DNA of 64,000 nt from an uncultured OM182 clade bacterium (GCA_905182025.1 CAJJAA010000038.1:1-64000); one strand, 5' to 3'. Positions 19,898 through 29,058 are shown, counted from the stretch's first letter. Notes: generated from the letters alone by a model not told the origin. A program made the numbers and translations.

Positions 19898-20377
19898 TTA
19901 ACCCTGTTGTTGTTGGATATCTGTTGTCGGTTCAATTGTTGCCATACGATATAGGTCATCGTTTTGTTTCGCGGTAATTAGACTGTTTCGATAATCCTGC
20001 GATTCGAATCGCTGCGCGAGCATAGCAAGAACTTCCAGATGTTCTTTAACTTCGTCGGTTGGCACTAATAAAACAAAAAGTACCTTTACCGGCATTTTAT
20101 CGAACGCATGAAAGTCGATAGGTTCTTGCACTGTAAATAACCCGCCAATGATTGAGTCACATCCGTCGAGGCGGCAATGAGGTATGGCAATAGCCTCGCC
20201 GATGGCGGTTGTGCCTATCTTCTCGCGATTAACAAGACGAGTAAAAAGCTCCCCCGCGTCTACGTCTTCTAATGTTGCTGCGAGGTGTGTCGCGATTTCT
20301 TCGAGCGCTTTTTTTCTGCTCGCAGCGACGATGTTACAGTGGGTGCGGTTAGGAGCAAGTATGGATTCAATGTTCAC
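19898..20377 (-). CDS. ptsN: PTS IIA-like nitrogen regulatory protein PtsN
   Basis: EIIA-Ntr (159 residues) ends the nitrogen-PTS phosphorelay and regulates K+ uptake, phosphate response and other targets by direct binding. The active His is in AIAIPHCRLDG (about residue 67), preceded by NREKIGTTAIGEA, both diagnostic. The start is GTG at 20377. Downstream lies rapZ then npr, and upstream hpf and rpoN, the widely conserved sigma-54 cluster. A 17-bp perfect hairpin separates hpf from this gene. Confidence 0.96.
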   Translation of the reverse strand: MNIESILAPNRTHCNIVAASRKKALEEIATHLAATLEDVDAGELFTRLVNREKIGTTAIGEAIAIPHCRLDGCDSIIGGLFTVQEPIDFHAFDKMPVKVLFVLLVPTDEVKEHLEVLAMLAQRFESQDYRNSLITAKQNDDLYRMATIEPTTDIQQQQG

Positions 20378-20501
20378 AGGCTAATGGCTTATAGTTGGCA
20401 AATACACAGGTTTGACGACTGCTTGTTGTGCAGGAATCATTGTTTGCTTTGATTGATTTCTCTCTATCCATTTGTGGACCGGTAGTAATCATGTTCAAGC
20501 G

Positions 20502-20538
20502 ACGACAAGAGCGGTGATTATATCACCGCTCTTGTCGT
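20502..20538. repeat. Perfect 17-bp inverted repeat with 3-nt loop between hpf and ptsN
   Basis: ACGACAAGAGCGGTGAT (20502-20518) is followed by TAT and then its exact reverse complement (20522-20538). The RNA form on the minus strand would be a very stable hairpin in the hpf-ptsN intergenic region. No T-run follows on either strand, so it is not a standard intrinsic terminator. It may be an attenuator, a processing or stabilising stem, or a protein-binding palindrome. Confidence 0.85.
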
Positions 20539-20580
20539 ATTCATTACTAATTGGAAAATTTAATCTGACGTTCAGACAAG

Positions 20581-20889
20581 TTAACGAATAGTATCGCGAG
20601 CTTTATGATCCTTCATTTTCTCTTTCTGTTTGATGAGCTGTCGATCCAGTTTGTCTACTAACATGTCGATAGCTGCATATAAGTCATCCGACTCAGCTTC
20701 TGCGAAAATATCACCGCCCTGTATTCGGATAGTTGCTTCGGCCTTTTGTCCTTGTTTCTCAACTCTTAGGATGACGTGCACATTCGTTATCTGATCATAG
20801 TGACGCTCGAGTCGTTCAAGCTTTGTTTCGACGTATTGTCGAAGAGAATCCGTCACTTCAATGTGATGACCGCTGACGTTAATTTGCAT
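20581..20889 (-). CDS. hpf: Ribosome hibernation promoting factor (short form)
   Basis: HPF (102 residues) binds the 30S decoding centre in stationary phase and promotes 100S ribosome dimers. I start it at ATG 20889 (MQINVSGHHIEVTDSLRQYVETKLERLERHYDQI), because this matches the family N-terminus and has a strong ribosome site (aaaggag) 8 bases upstream. The longer ORF-track start adds 25 unrelated residues. The body contains VHVILRVEKQGQKAEATI and DLYAAIDMLVDKLDRQL, both typical. Its location between rpoN and ptsN is conserved. Confidence 0.95.
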   Translation of the reverse strand: MQINVSGHHIEVTDSLRQYVETKLERLERHYDQITNVHVILRVEKQGQKAEATIRIQGGDIFAEAESDDLYAAIDMLVDKLDRQLIKQKEKMKDHKARDTIR

Positions 20890-20997
20890 GTAATGCTCCT
20901 TTCGATGGTTAATTCTAAAGGTTAATAGGTGCACAAAATGAGCAAAAACTCGGCGTTGTTCCAACCAACCTTTACCCTATATGCCAATGATACCTCT

Positions 20998-22602
20998 TTA
21001 TATAAGTTGTTTGCGCTCGTTTGAAGGCGGAATCATCAATGACTCCCTATACTTTGCGATGGTTCTTCTTGCTACTTTGATATCTTGTTCGGCTAGCTGA
21101 TTGGCGATCTTGCTATCGCTTAACGGTTTTCGCGGATTTTCTTCTGTGACGAGTTTCTTAATGAGGGCGCGAATAGCCGTGGATGAAACTTCACCGCCTG
21201 CGTGCGTACTTACATGGCTCGAGAAAAAGTACTTTAGTTCGAACACGCCAGCGGGTGTGTGCATGTATTTCTGAGTGGTAACCCGAGAAATCGTTGATTC
21301 ATGCAGGTCAACAGCTTTGGCAATATCATGTAGGACAAGCGGTTTCATTGCCTGTTCACCATATTCCAGGAATCCGCGTTGATATTCGACAATTTTAGTT
21401 GAGACTTTTAGAAGGGTGTCATTTCGCTGTTGCAGGCTCTTAATAAACCATTTTGCTTCCTGCAGGTTGTTCTTTAGGTAAGTGTTGTCGGTGCTATTGT
21501 CTGCTCTTTTTACCATGGAGGCATAGCCGGCATTCACGCGTATTTTTGGGGCTGATTTGGGGTTGAGTTCAACGACCCAACGACCATTTTGTTTAGTGAC
21601 AATTACATCGGGGTCAACATACTCAGTATTTGATACACCAATGTCGGAACCCGGCCGCGGATTTAGACTTTGGATTAATTTAATGACTTGCTTTAGTTCA
21701 GGCTCTTTAAGTCTCGTCTTTCTAATAAGGTAGCTATAGTCTCGGTTTGCTAGCGAACTGAGATGATCAGCAACAACTTGTATCGCTTCCTTTTTCCAAG
21801 AGGTTGTATCCTCCAGTTGCTTTAACTGAATGATTAAACACTCACGCAAGTCCCTCGCGGCGACACCCACAGGGTCGAGGTGCTGGATGAGGTGCAAGAC
21901 GGCCTCGACCTCGTCCATCTCTATCTGTTCAGCTTCTATATCGTCGTTAGCAACGCTGGCCAACACGTCATCAAGGCTAATTGTTAATACACCTTCTTGA
22001 TTGAGACCGTCGATAATCGCCATGGCAATTATCTCATCGATTTCAGAAAGGTGAAGGAGATTTATTTGCTCCTCGAGATGACTCTGTAGTGAAACATTTG
22101 ATGAGTTTTGGTTTTCAAGAAAGTTGTCGCTGCCTTCATCCGCGCCAGAGTAGGTGGTCGGTAGCGGTGCTTCATCCCACACATCTTCCCACACGCTATC
22201 AACTGGAAGCTCTTCCTTTATAGTTTCTGAGGAGAGTTGATCACTTGTGTCAGGTATTGCTTCGCCATCGATTTCCGGGTCTGAAATGGGGCCGTCATCG
22301 CTCGCATCAGTATCGCTACTTGTTGATGCGGACGATTGCTCAGACTGCGAGTCTAACAGCTGCCCCTCAATGCTCTCCGATGGTGCGTCGAGAGACGTAC
22401 CGTCTTCTGCTGAGGTCGAATCATCGGCGGACTCCGTTTCGGGCGATGCTTCTTCAAGCATCAAATTCGAATCGAGCGCTTCCTGAATTTCTTGCTGAAG
22501 ATCAAATGTAGAGAGTTGCAGCAGCTTAATTGCTTGCTGTAACTGTGGGGTCATTCGAAGCTGCTGACCCAGCCGTAACGCTAGTGCTGGTTTCATTGCC
22601 AT
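20998..22602 (-). CDS. rpoN: RNA polymerase sigma-54 factor
   Basis: Sigma-54 (534 residues) directs RNA polymerase to -24/-12 promoters, opened only with AAA+ activators. Region I, at the N-terminus ([44 protein letters not shown]), is classical. A long acidic region II spans about residues 50-150. The core-binding region and the helix-turn-helix follow. The RpoN box is [12 protein letters not shown] near the C-terminus. It lies downstream of lptB and upstream of hpf, as in most Gammaproteobacteria. Several long ORFs opposite the acidic region are coding shadows. Confidence 0.98.
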   Translation of the reverse strand: MAMKPALALRLGQQLRMTPQLQQAIKLLQLSTFDLQQEIQEALDSNLMLEEASPETESADDSTSAEDGTSLDAPSESIEGQLLDSQSEQSSASTSSDTDASDDGPISDPEIDGEAIPDTSDQLSSETIKEELPVDSVWEDVWDEAPLPTTYSGADEGSDNFLENQNSSNVSLQSHLEEQINLLHLSEIDEIIAMAIIDGLNQEGVLTISLDDVLASVANDDIEAEQIEMDEVEAVLHLIQHLDPVGVAARDLRECLIIQLKQLEDTTSWKKEAIQVVADHLSSLANRDYSYLIRKTRLKEPELKQVIKLIQSLNPRPGSDIGVSNTEYVDPDVIVTKQNGRWVVELNPKSAPKIRVNAGYASMVKRADNSTDNTYLKNNLQEAKWFIKSLQQRNDTLLKVSTKIVEYQRGFLEYGEQAMKPLVLHDIAKAVDLHESTISRVTTQKYMHTPAGVFELKYFFSSHVSTHAGGEVSSTAIRALIKKLVTEENPRKPLSDSKIANQLAEQDIKVARRTIAKYRESLMIPPSNERKQLI

Positions 22603-22676
22603 AGGTTAATAATACTCAGGCTCGAGGCTAATTAGAACCTTGTTTACCTTGTTGCTTTTCCCTAAAGTGGGGTGAT

Positions 22677-23402
22677 TCACATTCGAAAGTCATGGCCGAG
22701 ATAAACACGTTTTACTTGTTCATTCGCTAAAATGACATCGGTTGTTCCTTCGGCGATAATCTTTCCCTCACTGACTATATAAGCTCGATCACAAATGTCT
22801 AAAGTTTCTCGTACATTGTGATCAGTGATGAGCACACCGATGTTCCTAGCGGATAACTGAGCGATGACATCTTTGATTTCGTTTACCGAAATTGGATCGA
22901 CTCCTGCGAACGGTTCGTCCAGTAGGATGAACGCCGGTTCTGTCGCTAGTGCTCTCGCAATTTCTACTCTTCGGCGCTCGCCGCCTGATAGCGACATACC
23001 CAGTGAATGGCGTATGTGGCCTATTGAAAATTCCTCTAACAGGCTTTCTAGTTTCGTCAGTCTGTCAGCTTGAGTCAGATCTTTACGCGTTTCTAATATG
23101 GCCATGATGTTTTCGGCGACAGACAGTTTGCGGAAAACCGAGGCTTCCTGTGGTAGATAGCCTATGCCTGTTCTTGCTCGTAGATGCATAGGCAAGGAAG
23201 TGATGTCATTGCCATCAAATAGAATTTTTCCGGCATCGCCTCGAATCGAACCGACGATCATATAAAAACAGGTCGTTTTGCCTGCGCCGTTAGGCCCAAG
23301 CAGGCCGACTACCTGACCATTTTCGATCGACACTGAGACATCCCGAACAACCGGTTGGCCACGATAACTTTTGGCGAGGTTTTCTACCTTAAGAACCTTC
23401 AT
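22677..23402 (-). CDS. lptB: LPS export ABC transporter ATP-binding protein LptB
   Basis: LptB (241 residues) is the ATPase dimer of the LptB2FGC complex that pulls LPS from the inner membrane into the LptC-A-D bridge. Visible motifs are Walker [10 protein letters not shown] (about 36-44), the Q-loop in [13 protein letters not shown], the signature [15 protein letters not shown], Walker [14 protein letters not shown] and the H-loop ITDHNVRET. The FRKLSV and DEPFAGVDP text is typical of LptB. It follows lptA on the same strand, with rpoN next. Confidence 0.97.
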   Translation of the reverse strand: MKVLKVENLAKSYRGQPVVRDVSVSIENGQVVGLLGPNGAGKTTCFYMIVGSIRGDAGKILFDGNDITSLPMHLRARTGIGYLPQEASVFRKLSVAENIMAILETRKDLTQADRLTKLESLLEEFSIGHIRHSLGMSLSGGERRRVEIARALATEPAFILLDEPFAGVDPISVNEIKDVIAQLSARNIGVLITDHNVRETLDICDRAYIVSEGKIIAEGTTDVILANEQVKRVYLGHDFRM

Positions 23403-23422
23403 AACCTTCCTAACAACATCGG

Positions 23423-23935
23423 CTACTTCTTCGATTTTGGTGTAAGGACAACATTAACGCGACCACCATTCTCTTTGGTACCACCCTTTAGGTCGACAGT
23501 GCCACTGGCTACATCGTAGTGGAGCAATTCGCCTCGAAACGTGTCATTTGTTTGTTCTAAAAATGCGCTGCCTGCGAGATGTATGCGTTCTTGCTGAGTG
23601 AAATAGGTGATAAGCCGAGCGTGAGCCTTGACTAGACCCTCGTTGTCATCGGCTTCTTGTTGGTAATGTGCGAGTTCGTTGTTGTCAGCATTCATACTGG
23701 CGATTATCTGAACGACTTCAGTAGCGTTACTAATGACTCTCACTTCATCCGCGTCGATATGCAGCGTTCCTTGGTCGATTGTGACTCTTCCAGAATAGAT
23801 GGTGATGCCGCTCTGATCGTCAGCGATCATTGAATTGGACTCAATGTTAATGTCTTGATCTCGATCTGATTCAAGGGCTGATACTTGGCCTGAAAACAGA
23901 AAAGCGATGAGAACGGAAAAGATGCGTAGGCTCAC
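23423..23935 (-). CDS. lptA: LPS transport periplasmic protein LptA
   Basis: LptA forms the periplasmic beta-jellyroll bridge carrying LPS from LptC to LptD. The start at GTG 23935 gives a good signal peptide ([18 protein letters not shown], cleavage before LES); the ORF-track TTG start 30 bases further up would add ten polar residues before it. The OstA/LptA pattern is present: [38 protein letters not shown], then [20 protein letters not shown]. The neighbours lptC (upstream) and lptB (downstream) confirm the identity. The start choice is moderately sure. Confidence 0.94.
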   Translation of the reverse strand: MSLRIFSVLIAFLFSGQVSALESDRDQDINIESNSMIADDQSGITIYSGRVTIDQGTLHIDADEVRVISNATEVVQIIASMNADNNELAHYQQEADDNEGLVKAHARLITYFTQQERIHLAGSAFLEQTNDTFRGELLHYDVASGTVDLKGGTKENGGRVNVVLTPKSKK

Positions 23936-24004
23936 AAGATTTTCTTCGAAAGTATGAAGTATCAATATTAACTCAAAATTCTATCGGCAGGTATCGGCTT
24001 GTGA

Positions 24005-24601
24005 CTATTTGAATGCTGGAAGCATGATTGTCCTAACGCGAGTATCTGGGCTTGACGAGAAATAAAATTTGCCTTCATCCAGATAGGCTTTCATTCCACC
24101 GGCTATTGTTCGTCCAGAGTTCTCATCAATAAACACTTTCTGGTTCGTTTCGGCATAGTCTTTGTCCGGGTAGATGGTCAGGCTTTCCGTTTGGATTTGT
24201 ATGAATTTACCGTTGCTGGCGTTTCTTACCGCAAGAACATCATCCCAGAGCTCGACAACTTCATCTCTCACCTGCACCTTTGGTAATAAGCGGCCATGCC
24301 TTGATGTGATGTCCCAAGGGTCAGGTCGGCGTTCCGTCGGGTACAACACCATATTGGGTTCGACTAAGGTTGTTATATCTGTGAGGGGAAAGTGGGTAAG
24401 TCGATCAGCCTTGATTCGATGCTGCTTTGCCCCTTCATTAGTGTATTGAAGTATGTTTGCCTTGAGCATATAAAGATCAGGGTCATTTTTGGCAAAGGTG
24501 GGTTGTTCTGTGATAAGTGTTTCGTTTTCCGACATGTAGTTTGTTGCGACTGCAACGAGCAAAACGAGGACTAGAAAAATGAGATTGCGGCTGTTAATCA
24601 T
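24005..24601 (-). CDS. lptC: LPS export protein LptC
   Basis: LptC (198 residues) is the bitopic inner-membrane component that hands LPS from LptB2FG to LptA. An N-terminal membrane helix (NLIFLVLVLLVAVATNYM) is followed by a jellyroll domain with EGAKQHRIKADRLTHFPLTDITTLVEPNMVLY and DVLAVRNASNGKFIQIQTESLTIYPDKDYAETNQKVFI, matching the family. The length is normal. In most relatives kdsD and kdsC precede it, but here a 196-bp gap without recognisable coding separates it from the yrbG-type antiporter gene. Confidence 0.95.
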   Translation of the reverse strand: MINSRNLIFLVLVLLVAVATNYMSENETLITEQPTFAKNDPDLYMLKANILQYTNEGAKQHRIKADRLTHFPLTDITTLVEPNMVLYPTERRPDPWDITSRHGRLLPKVQVRDEVVELWDDVLAVRNASNGKFIQIQTESLTIYPDKDYAETNQKVFIDENSGRTIAGGMKAYLDEGKFYFSSSPDTRVRTIMLPAFK

Positions 24602-24797
24602 TGCTTTGGTGTAAGAACTAAAGACGAATATGGCGCGAGTATGATCGACGAGAAGTGTTTTTCCAAGGGGCTATTTCGTCAGCGCTGGTTCTTGGCTGTA
24701 TTGCAAGTTCAGCAGATGGCGACAGGGTGACAGCAAGCTTACTAGATAAATGTTGTTAAGCGACTAAATGATGTTTGACGGCTACCTTGCGGGGCAA

Positions 24798-25778
24798 TTA
24801 GAACGGCAATGTGATTGGGTTACCAGTACTGGCGGAGTAGTAGAGTGTCAGGATGTAGATGCACCAAATCGCCAGTAGCAGGCAGCCCTCAATCCTTGTA
24901 ATACGCGCTCGGCTGCTCATGCCATAGGCAAACAGTGTGATCGCCAGTGTCATTCCTAGCATGAGTGCATAGTCTCTGTGGAGGACAGCAGGTTCAATTG
25001 TACTGGGTGCTAGAAATGAAGGGATCGCAAGTACTGCCAGTATATTGAAAATATTTGAGCCGAGTATGTTGCCGATCGCCATATCCGTTTGCCCTTTCAG
25101 GACGCTGGTAATGGAGACCACGAGTTCTGGCAGGCTTGTGCCAACGGCGATGACCGTAAGTCCTATGATGAGTTCACTAATGCCAAGCTGACCGGCAATT
25201 CCAATAACTGAATAAACGAGCAGTTCAGCGCTAATTAATAAAAATATGAGGCTTACAACAAGGGTAATGATACTTTTGCTCACCGTCATCACGGGCACGT
25301 CTTCGAGCTCTGGCAATTCGAGGCTTTGTTCTTTGCGGTGTTCAAGTGCAACGCGGCCCAGAAACAAAGCCAAACCGAAAAGTAGCAATACGCCGTCCAG
25401 AATACCGAGTTTAAGGTCGTACAGGGCGACCCCGGCGCACAGGGTGACGAAGATCATTATCGGCAAGTCTTTCTTTAGCATCTGGGGGCGAAAAGGCAGC
25501 GGCACAAGTATCGCCGTGAGTCCGAGTACCATGCCCATGTTGGCGATGTTTGAGCCGATAGCATTGCCAACAGCAAGTTCCGGTTCACCGCGCAGGGAGG
25601 CGGCGGCGGCAACAAATATTTCTGGCGCAGAGGTGCCTAGTGCGACCACGGTTAGGCCGATCAACATAGGTGAAATGTGGAAATTCTTCGCTGTCGTTAC
25701 AGAGCCGATGACAAACTGATCGGCGCTCTTAAACAACATGAGAAACCCTATCAGTAAAAGCGCACTGTAAAGAAGCAT
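24798..25778 (-). CDS. yrbG: YrbG-type calcium/sodium antiporter (CaCA family)
   Basis: This 326-residue polytopic protein has the two inverted alpha repeats of K+-independent Ca2+/Na+ exchangers. The first is GLTVVALGTSAPEIFVAAAASLRGEPELAVGNAIGSNIANMG (about residues 42-83), and the second is GLTVIAVGTSLPELVVSITSVLKGQTDMAIGNILGSNIFNI (about 206-246). Each includes the GTSxPE ion-binding motif, and about ten membrane helices are present. It heads the lpt/rpoN run on the minus strand and is divergent from mlaF, as yrbG is from yrbF in relatives. The ion specificity has been debated for family members. Confidence 0.93.
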   Translation of the reverse strand: MLLYSALLLIGFLMLFKSADQFVIGSVTTAKNFHISPMLIGLTVVALGTSAPEIFVAAAASLRGEPELAVGNAIGSNIANMGMVLGLTAILVPLPFRPQMLKKDLPIMIFVTLCAGVALYDLKLGILDGVLLLFGLALFLGRVALEHRKEQSLELPELEDVPVMTVSKSIITLVVSLIFLLISAELLVYSVIGIAGQLGISELIIGLTVIAVGTSLPELVVSITSVLKGQTDMAIGNILGSNIFNILAVLAIPSFLAPSTIEPAVLHRDYALMLGMTLAITLFAYGMSSRARITRIEGCLLLAIWCIYILTLYYSASTGNPITLPF

Positions 25779-25928
25779 ATCCCCTGGATTAAGCTGAATC
25801 TAAGGAGCGCAATTTAAGATGTATTGTCGGTTCATTGCAAGCAGGCGGGCTAACAAGCCAATTGAATGAAGATTATTGGTGCTGATGGTAACTATCGGCC
25901 TATAGTTGCGTCTTATCGATAGGGATCT

Positions 25929-25941
25929 TGTCAAAGTGACA
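25929..25941. promoter_or_regulatory. Palindrome TGTCA-aag-TGACA in the yrbG/mlaF divergent region
   Basis: A perfect 5+5 palindrome with a 3-base centre sits about 50 bp upstream of mlaF and 150 bp upstream of yrbG. It has the form of a dimeric repressor or activator site. No regulator can be named from the sequence. Confidence 0.4.
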
Positions 25942-25958
25942 TCCCCTAAACGCGTGTG

Positions 25959-25986
25959 TTGGGTTGTTAGGAAAAAATGGTATTTT
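25959..25986 (+). promoter_or_regulatory. Candidate promoter of the mla operon
   Basis: TTGGGT (25959-25964), a 16-base spacer ending in TGG, and TATTTT (25981-25986) resemble a sigma-70 promoter with an extended -10. If used, transcription would begin at or next to the mlaF ATG (25993), giving a leaderless or nearly leaderless message. No strong ribosome site precedes the ATG, which would fit. Confidence 0.35.
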
Positions 25987-25992
25987 TAAGAT

Positions 25993-26799
25993 ATGGAAGA
26001 TCACGTCCACATACAAGACCTAACCTATAACAGAGGCGCCCGGCGTATATTCGACGGCATTACCCTGCGCATTCCTCGGGGTAAAATAGTCGCGATAATG
26101 GGGCCCAGTGGCACTGGCAAAACGACCTTGTTGCGCCTAATAGGCGGGCAACTTCGACCAGATACAGGGACTATCGATGTTGCTGGAAAGTCAATTCCTG
26201 ATTTATCACGAGCCGATTTGTTTGCCGTTCGTCGGGAAATGGGGATGCTGTTTCAGAGTGGTGCGCTGTTCACGGATATCTCAGTGTTCGATAACGTTGC
26301 ATTTCCCCTGAGAATTCACACGGACTTATCCGAAGAGCTGATTCGCGATTTAGTCTTGATTAAACTTCAGGCGGTGGGTTTGCGTGGCGCAGCAGGTCTT
26401 TTTCCGACCGAATTATCAGGCGGAATGATTAGACGCGTGGCTCTGGCTAGGACTATCGCATTGGATCCCTCTTTAATTATGTACGACGAACCTTTTGCTG
26501 GCTTGGACCCAATAGCGATGGGCGTGATTGTCCAGCTTATTAAAACCGTGAATCGTGTCTATGGAACAACGAGCGTTATTGTTTCTCACGACATTGCCGA
26601 AACAGCGAGCATTGCGGATTACATATATGTGCTCTCTGATGGACGCTTGATTGGCTCGGGTACGCCACAGGAGTTGATGGGGCAAGAGTCGCCGCGGGTG
26701 AAGCAGTTTGTGAAGGGTTTGCCAGACGGTCCGGTGCCATTTCATTATCCGGCGATCGATTTCGCCGATGAGCTGTTACAAAACGGGAGCCGCGGCTAA
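25993..26799 (+). CDS. mlaF: Phospholipid ABC transporter ATPase MlaF
   Basis: MlaF (268 residues) powers the MlaFEDB complex that moves phospholipids between the inner membrane and periplasmic MlaC, maintaining outer-membrane lipid asymmetry. It has Walker A GPSGTGKTT (about 37-45), the Q-loop region MLFQSGALFTDISVFDNVAFPLR, which is typical of MlaF, the signature ELSGGMIRRVALARTI (with GGM in place of the usual GGQ), and Walker B LIMYDEPFAGLDP. The C-terminal extension after the ABC core is usual. It opens the mlaFEDCB operon. Confidence 0.96.
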   Translation: MEDHVHIQDLTYNRGARRIFDGITLRIPRGKIVAIMGPSGTGKTTLLRLIGGQLRPDTGTIDVAGKSIPDLSRADLFAVRREMGMLFQSGALFTDISVFDNVAFPLRIHTDLSEELIRDLVLIKLQAVGLRGAAGLFPTELSGGMIRRVALARTIALDPSLIMYDEPFAGLDPIAMGVIVQLIKTVNRVYGTTSVIVSHDIAETASIADYIYVLSDGRLIGSGTPQELMGQESPRVKQFVKGLPDGPVPFHYPAIDFADELLQNGSRG

Positions 26800-27576
26800 G
26801 TGGTTTCCTATTTTCGCCAGCTTGGTCAGTTCTTGATAGAACTTATTTCCGTTGTAGGCAGGGCGGGATCCGTCTGGTGGCAGGCAATTTGGCGTAAACC
26901 AGAGCTAAAAAATGCGGGCCTTATTGTTCGGCAGGTATATCAACTAGGGGTTTTGTCAGTCGTCATAACGGTGCTCTGTGGTTTTTCCATCGGGGCTGTC
27001 TTAGCGCTGCAAGGTTACAACCAACTAGTTAAATATGGCTCTGAGAGCGCACTTGGACTCGGTGTAGCCTTGGTTTTGGTCATGGAGATTGGGCCTGTTG
27101 TCGCCGCACTTTTATATGCCGGTCGAGCGGGTTCAGCTGTGACAGCTGAGATTGGCTTGATGAAAGCGACTGAACAACTCTCAAGTATGGAAATGTTGGG
27201 GGTCGACCCATTACAACGAATTGTCGCGCCACGCTTGTGGGCTGGGTTCATCGTCATGCCCATTTTGGCGCTGATGTTTTCGATTGTTGGTATTTGGGGC
27301 GCGTCTTTGATCGGTGTGAACTGGTTGGGTGTGCATGAGGGAGCATTCTGGTCTTCGATGCAAGAGGGCGTTGATTTTTACTCTCATGTGATGAAAGGAA
27401 TTATTAAGTCGATTGTGTTTGGCATCATTGTCATATGGGTAGCCGTATTTCAAGGTTATGACGCACAGCCGACATCTGAAGGTATTGCAGCGGCGACAAC
27501 ACGTACTGTAGTTTATTCGTCAGTGGCGGTGCTGGTGTTAGATTTTTTCCTGACACTTGTAATGTTTAATTTTTAA
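26800..27576 (+). CDS. mlaE: Phospholipid ABC transporter permease MlaE
   Basis: MlaE (258 residues) is the permease dimer of the Mla complex. It carries MlaE/Ttg2B family motifs: VLSVVITVLCGFSIGAVLALQGYNQL, GPVVAALLYAGRAGSAVTAEIGLMKATEQLSSMEMLGVDP (the most conserved stretch) and GYDAQPTSEGIAAATTRTVV near the end. Five to six membrane segments are visible. The start is GTG at 26800, immediately after the mlaF TAA (taagtg), so translation is probably coupled. Confidence 0.96.
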   Translation: MVSYFRQLGQFLIELISVVGRAGSVWWQAIWRKPELKNAGLIVRQVYQLGVLSVVITVLCGFSIGAVLALQGYNQLVKYGSESALGLGVALVLVMEIGPVVAALLYAGRAGSAVTAEIGLMKATEQLSSMEMLGVDPLQRIVAPRLWAGFIVMPILALMFSIVGIWGASLIGVNWLGVHEGAFWSSMQEGVDFYSHVMKGIIKSIVFGIIVIWVAVFQGYDAQPTSEGIAAATTRTVVYSSVAVLVLDFFLTLVMFNF

Positions 27577-27606
27577 TTTTTAGTTTGATTTTTGGACTGA
27601 CTAACC

Positions 27607-28059
27607 ATGCAAATGAGAACGATTGAAATAGTAGTAGGGGCTTTCATGTTAGCGGGGCTGGTATCTCTAGCATTGCTCGCTGTTCAGGTTAGTGGTTTTA
27701 ATGTGGGTAGGGAAGCCAACACCTATACAGTCTACGCACGTTTTGAAAATGTGGGTGGACTGGCAGTTCGCGCCAAAGTTAGCATCGCAGGTGTAACAAT
27801 TGGCAATGTGGCGGAGATTTCCCTCGACCAAGCAACAGCACAAGCTTTGGTTCGGATGGAGATAGACTCGGATGTTGATCAAATCACTTTAGATTCAACG
27901 GCTGTTATACTTACCGAAGGATTAATTGGTGGGAAAATGATTGGTATAACCCTTGGTGCGGATGAGGCGTTTCTCGTAGAGGGTGATGAGATCGACGATA
28001 CTCAATCTGCCATAGTGCTTGAAGAACTCATTGGTCAGTTTTTGTTGAAACAATTTTAA
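27607..28059 (+). CDS. mlaD: Mla system MCE-domain substrate-binding protein MlaD
   Basis: MlaD (150 residues) is a membrane-anchored MCE protein whose hexameric ring forms a hydrophobic channel above MlaE. The N-terminal helix VGAFMLAGLVSLALLAVQVSG anchors it. The MCE domain runs from about residue 38 (YTVYARFENVGGLAVRAKVSIAGVTIGNVAEI) to GLIGGKMIGITLG. The tail DEIDDTQSAIVLEELIGQFLL is the usual C-terminal helix. The length is typical. It follows mlaE after 30 bases. Confidence 0.96.
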   Translation: MQMRTIEIVVGAFMLAGLVSLALLAVQVSGFNVGREANTYTVYARFENVGGLAVRAKVSIAGVTIGNVAEISLDQATAQALVRMEIDSDVDQITLDSTAVILTEGLIGGKMIGITLGADEAFLVEGDEIDDTQSAIVLEELIGQFLLKQF

Positions 28060-28068
28060 GGATACTGG

Positions 28069-28689
28069 ATGTACAAGTCCACAATACAAAAGTGGTTGGC
28101 TGGAGTAATTTGTTGTTTGATCGTCAACGCGGTTAATGCGCAGGTTACAGATCCTTTTGACGCGGTAAAAAAAGCCAATGATGTCTTGCTGAGCCAGTTG
28201 AATGAATCTCTTGGGTTGCATAAAACGGATCCGGCAGCCTTTTATAAAGCCGTTGATGAGTCACTTGGCCCGTTTGTTGATTTTGCTGGGTTTTCACGTG
28301 GTGTTATGGCGAAATACTACAAGCGCGCGACGAAACAGCAACAGCAAGAATTCGTAGCAGTTTTTAGGAAAGGTCTCATTGAGACATATTCAAATGCACT
28401 GGTGGGTTTCGATAATCAGCAGGTTAAGGTTATGCAGCCGACGACACCTCAGAAAAAACCAGAACGTCCAATCATTACGATTGAAATCACTGGTCGGGAT
28501 GGCTCAGTTTATAAGGTTGACTACAACTTGATTCTGCTTGATGGGCAATGGAAGTTGAGAAATGTCATTATCAACGGTATCAACATCGGTCTGCAGTTCC
28601 GATCTCAGTTCCAAGCATCAATGTCCAGGAATAACAATAATCTTGACGAAGTGATTGCCGGTTGGTCGGTCGATAAGACAGAGAGATGA
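28069..28689 (+). CDS. mlaC: Mla periplasmic phospholipid-binding protein MlaC
   Basis: MlaC (206 residues) shuttles phospholipid between MlaD and the outer-membrane MlaA complex. An N-terminal signal peptide (KWLAGVICCLIVNAVNAQ, cleavage near Ala-Gln) is followed by the Tol-Tol_Ttg2/MlaC fold: VDFAGFSRGVMAKYYKRATKQQQQEFVAVFRKGLIETYSNAL and YNLILLDGQWKLRNVIINGINIGLQFRSQF. These are family-typical. The gene begins 9 bases after mlaD. Its stop overlaps the mlaB start (ATGA). Confidence 0.95.
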   Translation: MYKSTIQKWLAGVICCLIVNAVNAQVTDPFDAVKKANDVLLSQLNESLGLHKTDPAAFYKAVDESLGPFVDFAGFSRGVMAKYYKRATKQQQQEFVAVFRKGLIETYSNALVGFDNQQVKVMQPTTPQKKPERPIITIEITGRDGSVYKVDYNLILLDGQWKLRNVIINGINIGLQFRSQFQASMSRNNNNLDEVIAGWSVDKTER

Positions 28690-28997
28690 AATCTGAAAGC
28701 GTTAAGTTTGAGCGAATAGATTCTGAACGAGTGAATGTCCTTGGTGATCTGAACCTACATACCGTGTCGGCATACATTGAAGAGGGAAAGTCTATAATTT
28801 CCCATGCTGAATCACAGTTATGCATGGACCTTTCCCGTATTCGAGTCGAAGATACCTCTGTTCTCGCATTGCTAATCTCCTGGCACAGGCTTGCAATTTC
28901 TCAAGATAAACGCCTTTTAATTGCGAACTGTCCTGCGAAGCTACTCGAGATTGCGGAGCTGGGCGGCGTCCACGAGATACTCAACTTCGAAGTCTAG
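28686..28997 (+). CDS. mlaB: STAS-domain protein MlaB
   Basis: MlaB (103 residues) is a STAS-domain subunit that binds MlaF and is needed for the activity of the MlaFEDB transporter. The sequence fits a STAS fold: VNVLGDLNLHTVSAYIEEGKSII, CMDLSRIRVEDTSVLALLISWHRLA (strand and helix with the Asp-Thr-Ser switch region), and LLIANCPAKLLEIAELGGVHEIL. The start overlaps the mlaC stop by four bases. Identity rests on fold, size and operon position. Sequence conservation in this family is low. Confidence 0.9.
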   Translation: MKSESVKFERIDSERVNVLGDLNLHTVSAYIEEGKSIISHAESQLCMDLSRIRVEDTSVLALLISWHRLAISQDKRLLIANCPAKLLEIAELGGVHEILNFEV

Positions 28998-29058
28998 GCT
29001 CCTTGCATTCATACTCTCATTGAATAATCGCTAACCTGTGCTTGATGGGTGACTGTCA

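Noticed and set aside
22245-22511. 88-codon plus-strand ORF opposite rpoN
   Set aside because: A shadow of the Asp/Glu/Ser-rich region II of sigma-54.
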